Origin: Dactylis glomerata
Lineage: Eukaryota > Streptophyta > Magnoliopsida > Poales > Poaceae
Assembly (NCBI GenBank): GCA_007115705.1
Contig: QXEO01002102.1
Location: 2,746,509-2,810,508 of the forward strand
Direction: 5' to 3'
Length of the DNA stretch: 64,000 nt
The position numbers were made by a program, and so were the translations under genes. Position 1 is the first letter of the stretch; every line of letters starts with the position of its first letter. The notes below the pieces were generated by a model. That model saw only the letters and a list, made by a program, of their open reading frames with translations, ran no database searches and had not been told where the DNA came from. Positions 10,250 to 22,200 of the stretch are shown here, in pieces.

Positions 10250-10354
10250 ACCACATACCACACCAGGGCGCCCTCGAGCTCATATCAAGACGAAGGTGCT
10301 TCTTCATCATATTTTGGAGACGCCACCTCATGGCCGAGCTGGGATTGATCTCCA

Positions 10355-10387
10355 CTTAGGCCAAAAGCCTAAGCTTGGGGGGAGGTA
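10355..10387 (+). other. Hairpin plus internal polypurine run after ORF2
   Basis: CTTAGGC (10355-10361) and GCCTAAG (10367-10373) form a perfect 7-bp stem with loop CAAAA, followed at once by CTTGGGGGGAGG. Element D has the same at 40126-40156. The purine run resembles the true polypurine tract before the LTR, so it could prime a second plus strand or protect the ORF2 mRNA end. That role is inference. Confidence 0.55.
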
Positions 10388-11538
10388 CGCCAACGATACA
10401 CTCATCTACATATTATATTTTGTCGGTACTTTGTATATCCATGTTTCGCTTTCTTTGTTGTTCTTGTTCTTATTACTACTTACCAAAACACAAAAAGACC
10501 AAAAATATTTCTGTTGTTTCTATTTGTTTGCCTCTTTAGTTTTCTAGCTTTGGTTTGCTTTACTTTCCATTTTCGGTTAGATATTTGAAAAATCCAAAAA
10601 TATTTTGCTTTGTTTGTTGTTTCCTTTTGTTTTTGTTTCAGAATTCGAAAACCCAAAAATATTTGTTGTTCTTCTTCGGTTTTGTAAAGTTTGTTGCAGA
10701 GTTCAGTCTCCCGTTACTCCATTGGAGCTTGGTATTCACTTCATATTATTCAAGCCACACAAGTGAAAGGCAATAATGATGACATAACAATTCGAGATGT
10801 GGTAAGAGGCCGGTATGAACTCTATTTGTTTTCATTTTTGTACATATACTCATCTATGTGGACATGTTTAGTCTGTTCATGTAAGGTATATGTTATCTAA
10901 TGGATGCTTTGTAGTTCTTGGTCTCATATGATTAGTTCCAATTTACTAATAGTTTGTAGCATGTCATGTAGGTGCTTGCTTGCATTGTTTTATTCGTAAT
11001 ATGGTATGATATTGTGGTATCCTCCTCTGGAAGTTTCATTTAAATCGACTTGGCACATGATCAAGCATGCATATGGCTGAACAAAAAGTCAATTAAGCCT
11101 CTATGATTTACTTTGCCTCAGAGTTCTTGTATCATTTTTATGCCTATATTAATTTTGTTTTGTCGCAAGCATGATTATGACAGCTATTGCTCTCTCGATT
11201 GTCGCTTCCCAGCCTTTTGCTAGTCTTCACTTGTACTGAGCGGGAATACTTCTCGTGCATCCAACTCCTAAAAACCAAGTAACCCCAAAGAGTCCACTAT
11301 AAATTCCTATGCATGGTATTTGCAAGCCATTCTACGTAAATTTTCATGTGCTACCTTTCAAACTTTCAAATACTTCTCATTTTGTGCCACTGTTTTTAGC
11401 TCATGGGGACGTAGTGGTCGGAATTGCTATCTTCCATATTAAATTTAGTACCCCTCGACTAGGTAGCTTCATCTGCTCATCATTAATTTTGCAAGGGAGC
11501 TGGTCAGACCATTGTAATCTAAATCTAAAAAAGAAAAA

Positions 11539-11643
11539 GGCACTCCTCCATGGTATCTGAAAGTTGGTGGGAACCCGATGGAATCGGTTAGCCATGGTTT
11601 GAGAAAGGAAAAGGTGGGGAGGAGTGCCAAAGCTTTATAAAAG
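11539..11643 (+). other. Conserved structured block with TATA-like motif
   Basis: Perfect 11-bp arms GGCACTCCTCC (11539-11549) and GGAGGAGTGCC (11618-11628) enclose a smaller inverted repeat CCGAT-GGA-ATCGG and two CCATGG palindromes. CTTTATAAAAG follows at 11633-11643. The same arrangement occurs in element D (41326-41431) and, on the minus strand, in element F (44619-44710). Confidence 0.65.
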
Positions 11644-12298
11644 AGCACCAACGTGCCAAAGTTTCAAAGAACTCGGAACCGCTCTCACTTGTTTAGTATG
11701 GAAGATAGCAAGTCCCCATTGCCAGTCGTTGACATGAAGCAACCACCTCTCAAAATAAATTTGTATCTCTGTTTTACAAATGAAAAGCTCTAGCAATCAT
11801 TGCTTCCCTCTGCGAAGGGCCCTTCTTTTACTTTTATGTTAAGTCTTCATCTTCTAACTTTAAGCACTTTCTTGAGAGCATAGCTGTTATTCTTAGTGTA
11901 ATGTGCTTGTCCTAGAACACGGTTAATTGTGGTATAACTTTGATGCTTGTATCTTTGATATTTTTACTTCTAGTCTTCCCTTGAACTTCAGAGGTGCCTC
12001 AGCATTTATTTTTTGCTCCACAAATAAAGGCAAGCGGGATACCACTCTTCCATATCATTTTATGAACACTACAATCTTGTAGCTTCTTATGTTCATGTTG
12101 CTTGTTAATAGTGCATTAGCACTCTTTCATAGCTCGCTTGACTATGAGGTAGCATTAGTTGCATATTTCTCATTTTGAATTGCCTGAGTACTTGATCATA
12201 TAGTGAGAATATATACATCTTATGAAGCAAATGTGTTCGTGAATGTTTCTTTTATCGCTCTTAGTTGTTAACTGAATTGCTTGAGGACAAGCAAATAG

Positions 12299-12303
12299 CT
12301 AAG
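12299..12303. repeat. Target site duplication CTAAG of element C, left
   Basis: CTAAG stands directly before the LTR of C and recurs at 33054-33058 directly after its other LTR. Element D has AGCTAAGC in one piece at the same place, which shows the empty site. Confidence 0.9.
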
Positions 12304-14054
12304 TGATTGCGTTTGATGGTGCCAAGTTGACGTGGGAAAATGTAGTTCAATCCACGGCAATGGCGCCAGAAAACTTGTTGATGGCGCGGTGTGTGATGAT
12401 GCCAGAAAACTTGATTGCGTTTGTTGATGAAGTAAAATAACTGGCCAGTTGGAAACCCCAAGAGAAGGTTTGATGAATATAGCAGCAAGTTTTCCCCCAG
12501 TTATGAAACCAAGGTTATCAATCCAGTAGGAAAAAGCCAAACTCAAGAAGGTGATGCTTGCTAGCTTCGCGACAGCTTCGGACAATTTATAGGGCGCCTC
12601 GTCCAAGCTTTGCTTTGCGAGCGGCAACGTGGAACCTGCACACAACACAACCAAATACTTTGTTCCCAACTTACGATGAGGTTGTCAATCTCACCGGTTT
12701 GCTTGAAACAAAGGGTATGAGCGTATCGAGTGGAAACTGATAGTAATATGCGAGTAAAGTAAATAGTGCGAGTAAAGTAAACAGGTGATAGCAATATAAT
12801 GCAAATAGGACCGGGGTCCACAGTTCACTAGTGGTGTCTCTCCATAAGATAAAATAGCACATGCTGGGTAAACAAATTACAGTTGGACAATTGTTAGAAT
12901 AAAGATAACGTGATATGTCGAGAGGATCACTATGAGATTTACTCTGGGCATTCCAACAAGATACATAGACCGCCATCCAACTGCATCTATGACTAATAAT
13001 CCACTTGTGGCGAATCAATCCGAGAACTCCACAAGTATTAAGTTGCGAACAACAGATAACTGCATTAAGCAAAGTGTGTAATGTAAACAAAGCATATGCC
13101 CTTGAGCATATGAATGTTGTTTTCTCCCTAGTGGCAACAGCATATCTACAACCTTAGAGGTTTCTGTCACTCCCCCAGATTAAATAGAGGCACGAACCCA
13201 ACTATCGAGCATAAATACCCCCTCTTGGAGTCACTAGTATCTACTAGGCCAAGATAGCTACTAACAACGGAGAGCATGCAAGATCATAAACAACATAGAG
13301 ATAACATAAGATAATATTCAGCACATCAACTCAATCATAACACCAATATTCATCGGATCCCAACAAACACAACATGTAGAATTACATAACGGTGATCTCG
13401 ATCATCTAAGGCAGCTCACGAGATCTAAACATGAAGCACATGGTGGAGATGACAACCATCTAGCTACTGCTATGGACCCATAGTTCAAGGTAGACTACTC
13501 ACTCATCGCGCCGGAGGCAAGCATGGCGATGAAGAAGACCTCTAGTGGCGATTCCCCTCTCCGGCAGGGTGCCGGGAAAAGCTTCTGGACCCTCCCGATC
13601 TCGGGTCGACGGCGGTGGCAGATCGCGATGTATTCTGGAAAAGTGATCGGGTCTTTAGGTTTTTCCCATCGGGGGGTCTTTATAGGCGAAGGGGCATCGT
13701 CAGAAGTGGACCGAGGTGGCCACAGACATAGGGGGCACGACCAAGGTCTGGGCTGCGCCGCCCTATTGTGTGGGCCCCTCATGGCCCCACTTTGTCTACT
13801 CTTCGGTTCTCTGGAAGCTTCGGTGAATTTCTGGATGTTTGGCTTTTGTTTCTTCCAATTCTAAGAATATTTCCCGTGTAACTTTTCTGAAACACAAAAC
13901 AGCAAAAAACAGGGAACTGGCACTGTGGCATCTCGTTAATAGGTTAGTTCCGGAAAATGCATAAAAATGCCACGAAGTGTAACGAAACACTAAGCAAATG
14001 GTGTAAAAACAAGCATGGAGCATCAAAAATTATAGATACATTTGAGACGTATCA
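12304..14054 (-). repeat. Element C 3' LTR (1751 bp)
   Basis: On the minus strand it runs from TGATACGTCTC... at 14054 to ...CAATCA at 12304. A TATA-like CCTATAAAGA lies at 13686-13677 (minus), just upstream of a pyrimidine-poor leader. The last 120 bp contain PBS-like copies (12352-12368 and near 12399). By eye it differs from the other LTR at scattered sites. Confidence 0.85.
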
Positions 14055-15012
14055 GCATCCCCAAGCTTAACTCGTACTCGTCCTCGAGTAGGTAAGTGAT
14101 AACAAAAGAAATAATTTTTGAGGTGACATGCACCTACACAATCTTGATCCTCTATGTAAGCGTTGTGCGCTGGGATCAAAAGAACTTGAAACATGGGCAT
14201 GAAAGACATAGTCTTGATAGAAGAAACTTAGCAACCATGTTATAACATGAAAAAGAACACAAATGAAAGATTATGAAAATGAAACAATGAAAGTCAAACA
14301 TGTGTTCAAATCATATGGAAAAACATACAAATGGTTTTCAGCTTGTCCTTCATGAGAGCGCAAAACATAAATGCATAGGACACCTTCAAGTTTAAGAGGG
14401 CGACTATCAAGTAATTTAAGAACAAGTGAAACCAACATCATGAATCAATCAATGAAAATTTTGGGACAATGCACATTATACTCAGAATGACAACTATGCT
14501 CTCATAGACGGTGCATAAAGGTAGAAGGTGGTGACTCAACACAAAAAGTAAAAGAAAGGCCCTTCGCGGAGGGAAGCAGTGATTGCAAGTTTTATAAACC
14601 TTCAAAAATTATGGTACTTACTAGCTTTGAGCTCTCATTGCCCCCATCATAAGCATCTTGAATGGTTAAAGTTAATGCGAATACACTTATGATGCATATG
14701 CTTGACAAATCATGAGTTGAAAACCTCGTCTCCCGTGAAGTACGAATACCCAAACCTCATGCTACTTTACTTAGAGTCCTAAGCAAGCTCTTGTCATTGT
14801 AAGTATACACATATCATCGAGAACCGCCAACGGGGTACCTCTGTGCCCGATGACATGGAATAAGCCCACATCAAAATGATAGGACAAACAGACAAAGAAC
14901 ACCTTGGCATCTTTTTTATTTACCATTGATATAGCTTTTTATTGTGAGATGCATCGTCGAACGTTCACTATGGGCATGCTATAAATTTCCACCATGAATT
15001 ATGCATGGCTTA
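14055..15012 (-). other. Element C non-coding tail, part next to the 3' LTR
   Basis: No supported gene. It starts with the polypurine tract (minus-strand AGCTTGGGGATGC, 14067-14055). The first 500 bp resemble 43922-44460 of element F. The final part near 14600-15012 is not seen elsewhere in the window. It ends at element H. Confidence 0.6.
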
Positions 15013-17846
15013 GACCCACATGTCATATGTCTGTTCCCAATCGTCACCCCCCTTTCTTCTTCACTGGAACCGCTCCACCGCGCGAGGAACCGCCTGCACT
15101 CCCTCCTTTTCCCGCAACCCCTCGGCGTATCTCCCTCTCAGAACCCCCCATTCCCCCTCCCTATCCGCCCTCTTTCCCCACTGGAGAAACCGCCGCTGGA
15201 ACTTGCAATTTCTCGCCGGAGTCTGCAAGGTCGCCGCCGTTTCTTTGACATTACCGACGCGGTTGAGGCAACTCCGCCACTTATCTCTTGTCTCCCTATT
15301 ATCCCCTCTCCCTGGCGCTCAACCTAACCCAGTTGAGTGGGATTTTCCTCCACAGAATCGCCTCGCAGACGCATCGCCGGAGCGCCCGACGCCATCGCCG
15401 ATTCCAGCCGACCCTCGGACGCATCACAGAGAATAATCGCTGCCGCCATTCAAACTCGCGAGTCCGTCGTCGTCGTCGTCCGCACACCGTCCTCGTCTCC
15501 CACGCTGTCACCGACCACGGAAACATCGCCGTCGATAACCACCAGGGTCGCCTCACCGGAAAACAGCCCCGCCGGTGAGCAATTCCTCTCTTGTTTCTTC
15601 CTGCCCATTCGATCAAGATCCAATGGCTAGGATTAGAAGCCTCTTCCGAATCGGTACCCTCCAATAGCACACTGCCACGTTGCGCAGCCCAGTCAGCCCG
15701 GTCAATCTAGTCAAAATCAAATTGAATTTTGAATTTCAAACATCAAATTATGTGCAGAACTTGTAAAATCCATAGTAAATAATCTGCTTGGCCAAAAATT
15801 GCAAAATTGGTATCATTGGAATGCTAGAAATGTGTAGAACACAAATATGCAGAGAAACCATGGTGGTTCTGTACAAAGTTTTGAAGTGAAAATAAAAATA
15901 TCAAAAATGACTTACAAACACCATAAAATTCATAACTTTTGTTATGTGAATCCAATTGCTACAAATTTGTAGTCTATGGATTCCTCAGGACATTTAGAAT
16001 ACTCTGAAATCAAAAATTGTCAAACTTGAAACATGCACAAACTTGCTATTGTTAAATTTAGTCAAATCACTATTTTGGACCTCATTTGAATTCTAAAAAC
16101 TATTTTGGAGTGAAACCACTTGCAGTAGCTTCATACTACTGTCCTCTATCCAGTGGGTTCATAACCCAAATTTTTCAGAGCAATGACAAACCAAAAGTAT
16201 TTTTGGGAAGCATTTGTCCAATTTCCAAATAATCAAATTGTCTATTGCTTTGCAAAAATTGTTAAAAGGCTTTTCCAACAGCACACTTGTTTTCTAAACA
16301 TCATGGTTCACTGAATACAACATTTTCAGACACTAACTTAGTGTGTGAAATTAAATTGACTTTTGCATACATGCATACATGTCTATGATTGCCATTTAGA
16401 GTTAGTGTATTTATGCTTGTGAACTTGTTGCTTGTATAGATTGTGAAGAGGAACTGAACAACCCCTGTGACTGCTGTGAGTGTGCTGGTTGCTACCAAGG
16501 CAAGTGACACACATGCTTCTACCCATTTTATTTATGCATTAGTGTTTTATAGTAGTGTGCATGATAGGCTGGATTTCAAAGTGAAGTTTTGCAATGCTAG
16601 ATCCTAGTAGTGTATAGCCACCTTTGAACCCACCCCTGTTAGGTTGTAGTTTTAGTTGAAGAATTGATGCCAATGCTATGATCACTTGTTAAAAATGTTT
16701 TGTGAACAAATTAAGAACTTCAACTAAAATGAAACACCTAGGTGGATTGGTTTGTTGATGGAGGCGAAGTTGAGTGTCTCCTGGGGCCTCATGCCTCCTA
16801 GAGGATGGGGTGAACTCTAAGAGTACACTTGTGGAATGCCACTCAGGGTTAAAGAGGTTAACATGTCTTCCATGCCTTAGAGTACTTCCAGTGCAGCCTT
16901 ATGACAATATGGGCTCTGTCTTGACTGATTAAGATGTGAGGGTTCAACTTGTGTGCAAGATATGGGCTGGTAGCAGAATTATAGGTTGGGAACGGATCTT
17001 GCCAGTATGGTTGCTCTCTCCTTGTGAAAGGTCTTGTCTCATTCTTCTCTCTGGGTTGAATGGGTCTTAAGGTGAAAGTGCAAAACCCCTGCAGGGTGTC
17101 AATCTAATCGATTAGCCGTGTCCCCGGTTATGGACAATTTGAGTCTCTAGACATGGAATGTACGGAAGAATCTCATCACCGTTTCTGAATGCTTAAAACT
17201 TGTCTAGAAACCCCTAGGTTAGGGGCTCAGGACCATGCACTCCGAGGGGTGGTGGTTTCTGTTGTTCCGACTCTATTCAATTTCGCCCAGTGCTACATAA
17301 CTTGCAACTATGTAGTATTTGGGTGTTATCTCGACCCTTGAAAAATAAAATTTTGAAAGAAAGTTTTGGAAAAGAGTAGGACAAAATTGGCTTTATGCAA
17401 ACTAGCCAAGAGATCCACCAGCCAAATATCATGTAGCTAGTTCTTTCACAACAGCCACCAAATATGTGTCATTTGCCAGTACATCATTGTACTGATCCCC
17501 ATTTATGGGGCTGCATATTCAAATGTGCAGGTTCTTCAGATGATGAGTAAGTTGATAGGATTTCGAGCCTACATACCAACATGATTGCCTGTGGCACATG
17601 GTGAAGATGAAGGCTCACTACTACCCTAGTTTCCGTTGTGTTTATGTATTGTCGCACTCTGTTATTTGAGCTAGTCCATGAGACTAAGCTGGTTTGTAAG
17701 ATTTGAAGACATATGTATCTGGATCCACATTGTAATATTTGATACTATGCAATGAATACTATATTTTGTACTGTGGTGCTATCAGTGATCCAGGGAATAG
17801 CACTTAACACAGGAGTTCCACCTTAATCCAAAGGTGGGGCGCTACA
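15013..17846 (+). repeat. Element H 5' LTR, 5'-truncated (2834 bp)
   Basis: It matches 24269-27086 with scattered substitutions and one 13-bp length difference near 15785-15810. The missing first 538 bp would hold the promoter. The first 600 bp are GC-rich and stay open in more than one frame, ending near a donor-like CCG|GTGAGC at 15575. The rest is AT-rich and intron-like. The LTR ends GGGGCGCTACA. Confidence 0.9.
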
Positions 17847-17849
17847 AAA

Positions 17850-17861
17850 TGGTATCAGAGC
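17850..17861 (+). other. Element H primer binding site (initiator tRNA-Met)
   Basis: TGGTATCAGAGC, the standard plant retrotransposon primer site complementary to the 3' end of initiator tRNA-Met, lies three bases after the LTR end. Confidence 0.9.
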
Positions 17862-18035
17862 ATAGTGTTGCCTGTAGGATCGAGACCCTAAGATTGGAAA
17901 GCCATAGGAACCAAAATTATGTTTGAAAACTGATTTTTAAAATTTTCATGATCTATATTGTCTTAATCATTTCATTTTCATGCTTGTACCTCTTGATCTT
18001 GTGCTGACCTTCTCCCATTCTTTTCAAAATTTTAG

Positions 18036-18980
18036 ATGGACACCTATGACGAGAGAGTTGTTGCTGGTCAGGGAGAGCACCACTTCACTGAGATACTGCT
18101 TGATCTTTCCACTCTTGTTGGAATTCCACCTCCAGTTTTCTGTGGGAAGTTGCAGTACAAGGAGTATGGCATGGAGAAGTGGTTGATCCAAACCACTATC
18201 CAAGGAAGATTGGATGAAGATGGAGAATCAACAATGGAGTACACCGAAGCATACGTGGACTGGAAATTTTCTGTGGAGATTGCCATGCAGGGCGCCATAG
18301 CCCGCATATGCCACAAGTATAGAGACCTCATCCCATTGACCTCAGCTTATGGGATATTTGGAGAGCGATCTGAAGGAGGATACCCAGTTGACCGTAGGGG
18401 ACAGGAGATCCACTCACTGCTGCGAGCCTACCTCTCTGAGAGAGAGTGTTGTACAGTCAACTTGGAGGACATGCTAAGGAAGCAGATTCACAACATGGAC
18501 CAGTTCAGAGGGCTCATGGATCTTGCCACTAAAAGGATCATGGAGACCGAATCTGCCCTTGTGTTGATGGGTGAGAAGAAGACCCAGCTGGAGAATAAGC
18601 TCAAGATTGTTGAAGGACCTTTGAAGTTGGGGGAGAAGATCCTTCAAGATGACATCTGGTCACATCTTCTTGAGAAGACACTACTGCTTCAGTATGATAA
18701 CATGCAGAAGCTGGGAGATGAGAAGAGTCAGCTCGAGAAGGACAACGATGAGCTAAAATCTGAGAATGAGAAGATGAAGATGAAGATTGCTGAGTTGGAA
18801 GCGAATCAGAAGAAAGAGGAGTCCGAGGAAGAAGAGGACCCCGAGGAGAGGATCGTGTACCCCTCAAGTGAAGAGCTATCTTATGAGGAATGGGAGGCCA
18901 AGGAGCTGAAGCGCCTCAAGGAAGAGGAGCGTAGCGACCCCCCATCTCCCACTTGTCTTAAGAGGCTCAAGAGAGGCTAG
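18036..18980 (+). CDS. Element H upstream ORF: coiled-coil protein of unknown function
   Basis: This is an intact 314-codon ORF between the primer site and gag-pol. The N-terminal half (about 1-140) looks globular and I do not recognise it. Residues about 145-265 are rich in Leu, Lys, Glu and Gln with heptad-like spacing, which suggests a coiled coil. Then come an acidic run (EESEEEEDPEER) and a basic, proline-containing end (PTCLKRLKRG). It has no zinc knuckle, signal peptide or membrane helix. The ATG follows TTTTAG directly after a pyrimidine-rich stretch, as a 3' splice site would. The ORF ends 272 bp before the gag-pol ATG and in another frame, so read-through is not possible. ORFs at this place are known in some grass Del/Tekay elements. 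A role in assembly or RNA binding is only a guess. Confidence 0.75.
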   Translation: MDTYDERVVAGQGEHHFTEILLDLSTLVGIPPPVFCGKLQYKEYGMEKWLIQTTIQGRLDEDGESTMEYTEAYVDWKFSVEIAMQGAIARICHKYRDLIPLTSAYGIFGERSEGGYPVDRRGQEIHSLLRAYLSERECCTVNLEDMLRKQIHNMDQFRGLMDLATKRIMETESALVLMGEKKTQLENKLKIVEGPLKLGEKILQDDIWSHLLEKTLLLQYDNMQKLGDEKSQLEKDNDELKSENEKMKMKIAELEANQKKEESEEEEDPEERIVYPSSEELSYEEWEAKELKRLKEEERSDPPSPTCLKRLKRG

Positions 18981-19252
18981 ACGACCACCATCATAGTATT
19001 TGTATCTTTTACGTTCATGCGTTTGTATTGTCTTACCATGTTGGTATGACAGTACCATTATCCATTTGTTTTCCAAACCTTTAGTATGTGTTTCTAAACT
19101 TGTAAACAAAAAATTCAGTTTGACGTTTTAGAGTTTTATCCATGGTTGTGTGATTGTTTGTTGTTGATTGGCTTGTTGTATTGTGCATGGGTAGGAATTT
19201 TGCTTTCTTAGTTCTATCTGTCTATTACTCATCTATGCTAAAACTACCTCAG

Positions 19253-22200
19253 ATGCCGCCCCGATGTGCACCAAACAACAATAACAACGATGAAAACAAC
19301 AACAACAACAACAACACCGTGATTCAGCAGTTAGTGGCAGCGCAGGCTCAACTGATGCAGATGATGACTCAGTTCATCCAGGCTAGTGCAAACAACAACA
19401 ATAATAATAACCATCCACCACCGCCACCACCGCCACCCCCACCTCAAGTGGATAGGTTGGCTAGATTTCTGAGACTTAGGCCCAATAAGTTTTCATCTGC
19501 CACTGAGCCAATAGTGGCTGATGATTGGCTACGTTCAGTCAACAAGGACCTGGTCACATGTGAGTGCACCGATGCTGAGAAGGTGCGCTTCACTGCCCAT
19601 TTGCTTGAAGGGCCAGCAGTCATGTGGTGGGAGACTTACCAGATCACTCATCCAATAGATGGTCTGGATTGGGATACTTTCAGAGAAGGCTTTCGTAATG
19701 CCCACATATCGTCGGGCACTATGAATGTGAGGAAGGAGGAGTTCCGCAGCTTAAGGCAAGGTGGAAGGACTCTGAAAGAGTATATGGATGACTTCTGTGC
19801 TCTGTCTAGGTATGCACCTGATGATATTGATACTGATGCAAAGAGAAAGGAAAAATTCCTCAATGGTCTCAAGGGTGAACTGAAGATACCCTTGTCAGTG
19901 GCCTATGCACCCAACTATCAGTCTCTGCTTGATCAGGCCGTTACACTGGACAACAACATCAGGAAGGAAGAGAACCGCAAAAGGAAGTTCAGCAACAGCA
20001 AGAACCATGTGGAACCATTCCACAAGAAGCACCACTCATCTGAGAGCAGTGGATATGGTGGTTCGCACAAGCATGGGGGCCGTTTCAGCAAGGGAAGTGG
20101 TAGTAACTTCAATGGCCATAGGTACAATGGAGGGTTCAAGGGAAACAACTCCCATGGTCATCACAATGGACACAATGGTCAGCATCGCCACAACTCAGAA
20201 GCTAAGAAGGATCTCTCGCACATCACTTGCTACAATTGCAAGAAGAATGGACACTATTCCACAAGCTGCCCTGAGAAGTCTAATGAGCTTGCCAAGCCCA
20301 ATCCATTTCAGAAAGGACAGGTGAACCACATCCATGTGGAAGAAGTGATGAATGAACCTGATGCAGTAATGGGTATGTTTCCTTTAAACTCAATTACAAC
20401 ATTCGTTTTATTTGACACTGGAGCATCGCATTCATTCATATCAAGAACTTTTGCAACAAAAAATGGGTTCCCCACTGAAACCATAGGAAAGACAATTAAA
20501 GTGAGTTCCCCAGGTGGAGAAATGTTAGTCAATGCCGGATGCAGGCAACTGATACTAGAAATTGGTAGATATAAGTTTCCAAGCCATCTAGTAATTCTAG
20601 ACTCGCAATGTTTAGATGTTATCTTGGGTATGGATTGGATGACTATCTATGGAGGAGTCATAGATTGTGTGAATAGAGCAATTACCCTCACCACTCCAGA
20701 AGGTAAGCGAATTAGATACAAGTCTAATTTGGAGTTTCAGGATATTAGGTTAAACCATCTTAAGGGGGTTAGCCTAGAGGAAGTGCACATAGTGAAAGAA
20801 TATCCAGATGTTTTCCCTGATGAGCTACCGGGAATGCCACCTGATAGAGATGTAGAGTTTCTTATTGAATTGCTACCAGGCACTGGCCCAATAGCAAAGA
20901 GACCTTACCCTATGTCTACTGATGAGTTGAAAGAACTCAAGAAGCAACTGGAGGAACAGTTAGGAAAAGGATTCATTAGAGAAAGTTCGTCCTCATGGGG
21001 AGCACCAGTTCTGTTTGTAGAGAAGAAGGACAAAAGTCAGCGTTTAGTTATGGACTACCGTTCACTGAATGAAGTGACGATCAAAAACAAGTATCCACTA
21101 CCAAGGATCAATGACTTGTTTGATCAGTTGGAAGGAGCTAGTGTGTTTTCCAAGATCGATCTTAGGTCTGGATATTTTCAACTCAAAATTAGAGAACATG
21201 ACATTCCCAAAACAGCCATTGTCACTAGATATGGATCTTATGAGTATACGGTGATGCCTTTTGGTCTAACCAATGCACCGTCATACTTCATGAACATGAT
21301 GAACAAAGTGTTTATGGAATTTCTAGATAAGTTTGTCGTTGTCTTCATTGACGACATACTGGTCTATTCAAAGAGCAATGAAGAACATGAAAAACATCTT
21401 CGTGCAATATTGGAGAAGCTTCGTGAGCACAAGCTGTATGCTAAGTTCAGCAAGTGTGAATTTTGGCTCAGCAAAGTAGGATTTCTTGGACACATCATAA
21501 CCAAGGATGGAATTGCAGTTGATCCAGCCAAAGTGACTGCAGTGACAGAATGGGAATCACCCAAGAATGTTGGAGAAATTCGTAGTTTCTTAGGATTGGC
21601 TGGATACTACCGGAGGTTTATCGAGAACTTTTCAAAGATAGCCAAACCTATGGCCGAGTTATTGAAGAAAGAAAAGAAATTTGAATGGACTGAAGGATGT
21701 GAAAGCAGTTTCCAAGAATTGAAGAGAAGATTAGTGTCTGCACCTGTTCTGTGCTTACCTGATTTAGAGAAGGAGTTTCAAGTGTACTGTGACGCTTCAC
21801 GTCAGGGTTTGGGTAGTGTATTGATGCAAGGAGGCAGAGTAGCAGCTTATGCCTCAAGACAACTCAAGAAACATGAAGTCAACTATCCCACGCATGACCT
21901 TGAGTTAGCTTCAGTAGTTCATGCCTTGAAGACTTGGAGACATTATTTGATGGGAAAGCGATGTGAAGTTTTCACCGACCACAAAAGTTTGAAATACATC
22001 TTTACTCAGAAAGACCTAAATATGAGACAAAGAAGATGGTTAGAACTCATCAAGGATTATGATTGGAGTTTGCAATACCATCCTGGTAAAGCAAACGTGG
22101 TAGCCGATGCCTTGAGTCGTAAAGCCTATGTGAATTGTCTATCGACAGAAGTATTACCAGAAGATCTGTGTAATGGTTTGAGAGACCTCAGTTTGGAAGT

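Larger units (their letters stand above)
10250..12298 (+). other. Element B 3' non-coding region
   Basis: About 2 kb with no supported gene. It begins with the ORF2 remnant (to about 10353), then a hairpin and polypurine run (10355-10387), AT-rich sequence full of short T runs, and the structured block at 11539-11643. The whole stretch aligns by eye with 40120-42095 of element D, so it is a fixed part of the element, not random filler. Confidence 0.65.

Noticed and set aside
14994..15012. Possible host promoter (TATAAATTT near 14981) upstream of the H border
   Set aside because: It lies in the tail of C; there is no downstream host gene and the sequence stops at the H junction.
15020..15630. 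Overlapping ORFs of about 100-140 codons in the H LTR, repeated at 24174-24883
   Set aside because: They overlap in several frames in GC-rich DNA with few stop codons and show no domain, so composition explains them.
17850..17861. tRNA-like sequence
   Set aside because: It is a 12-base complement of a tRNA 3' end (primer site), not a tRNA gene. The same holds for the other primer sites.
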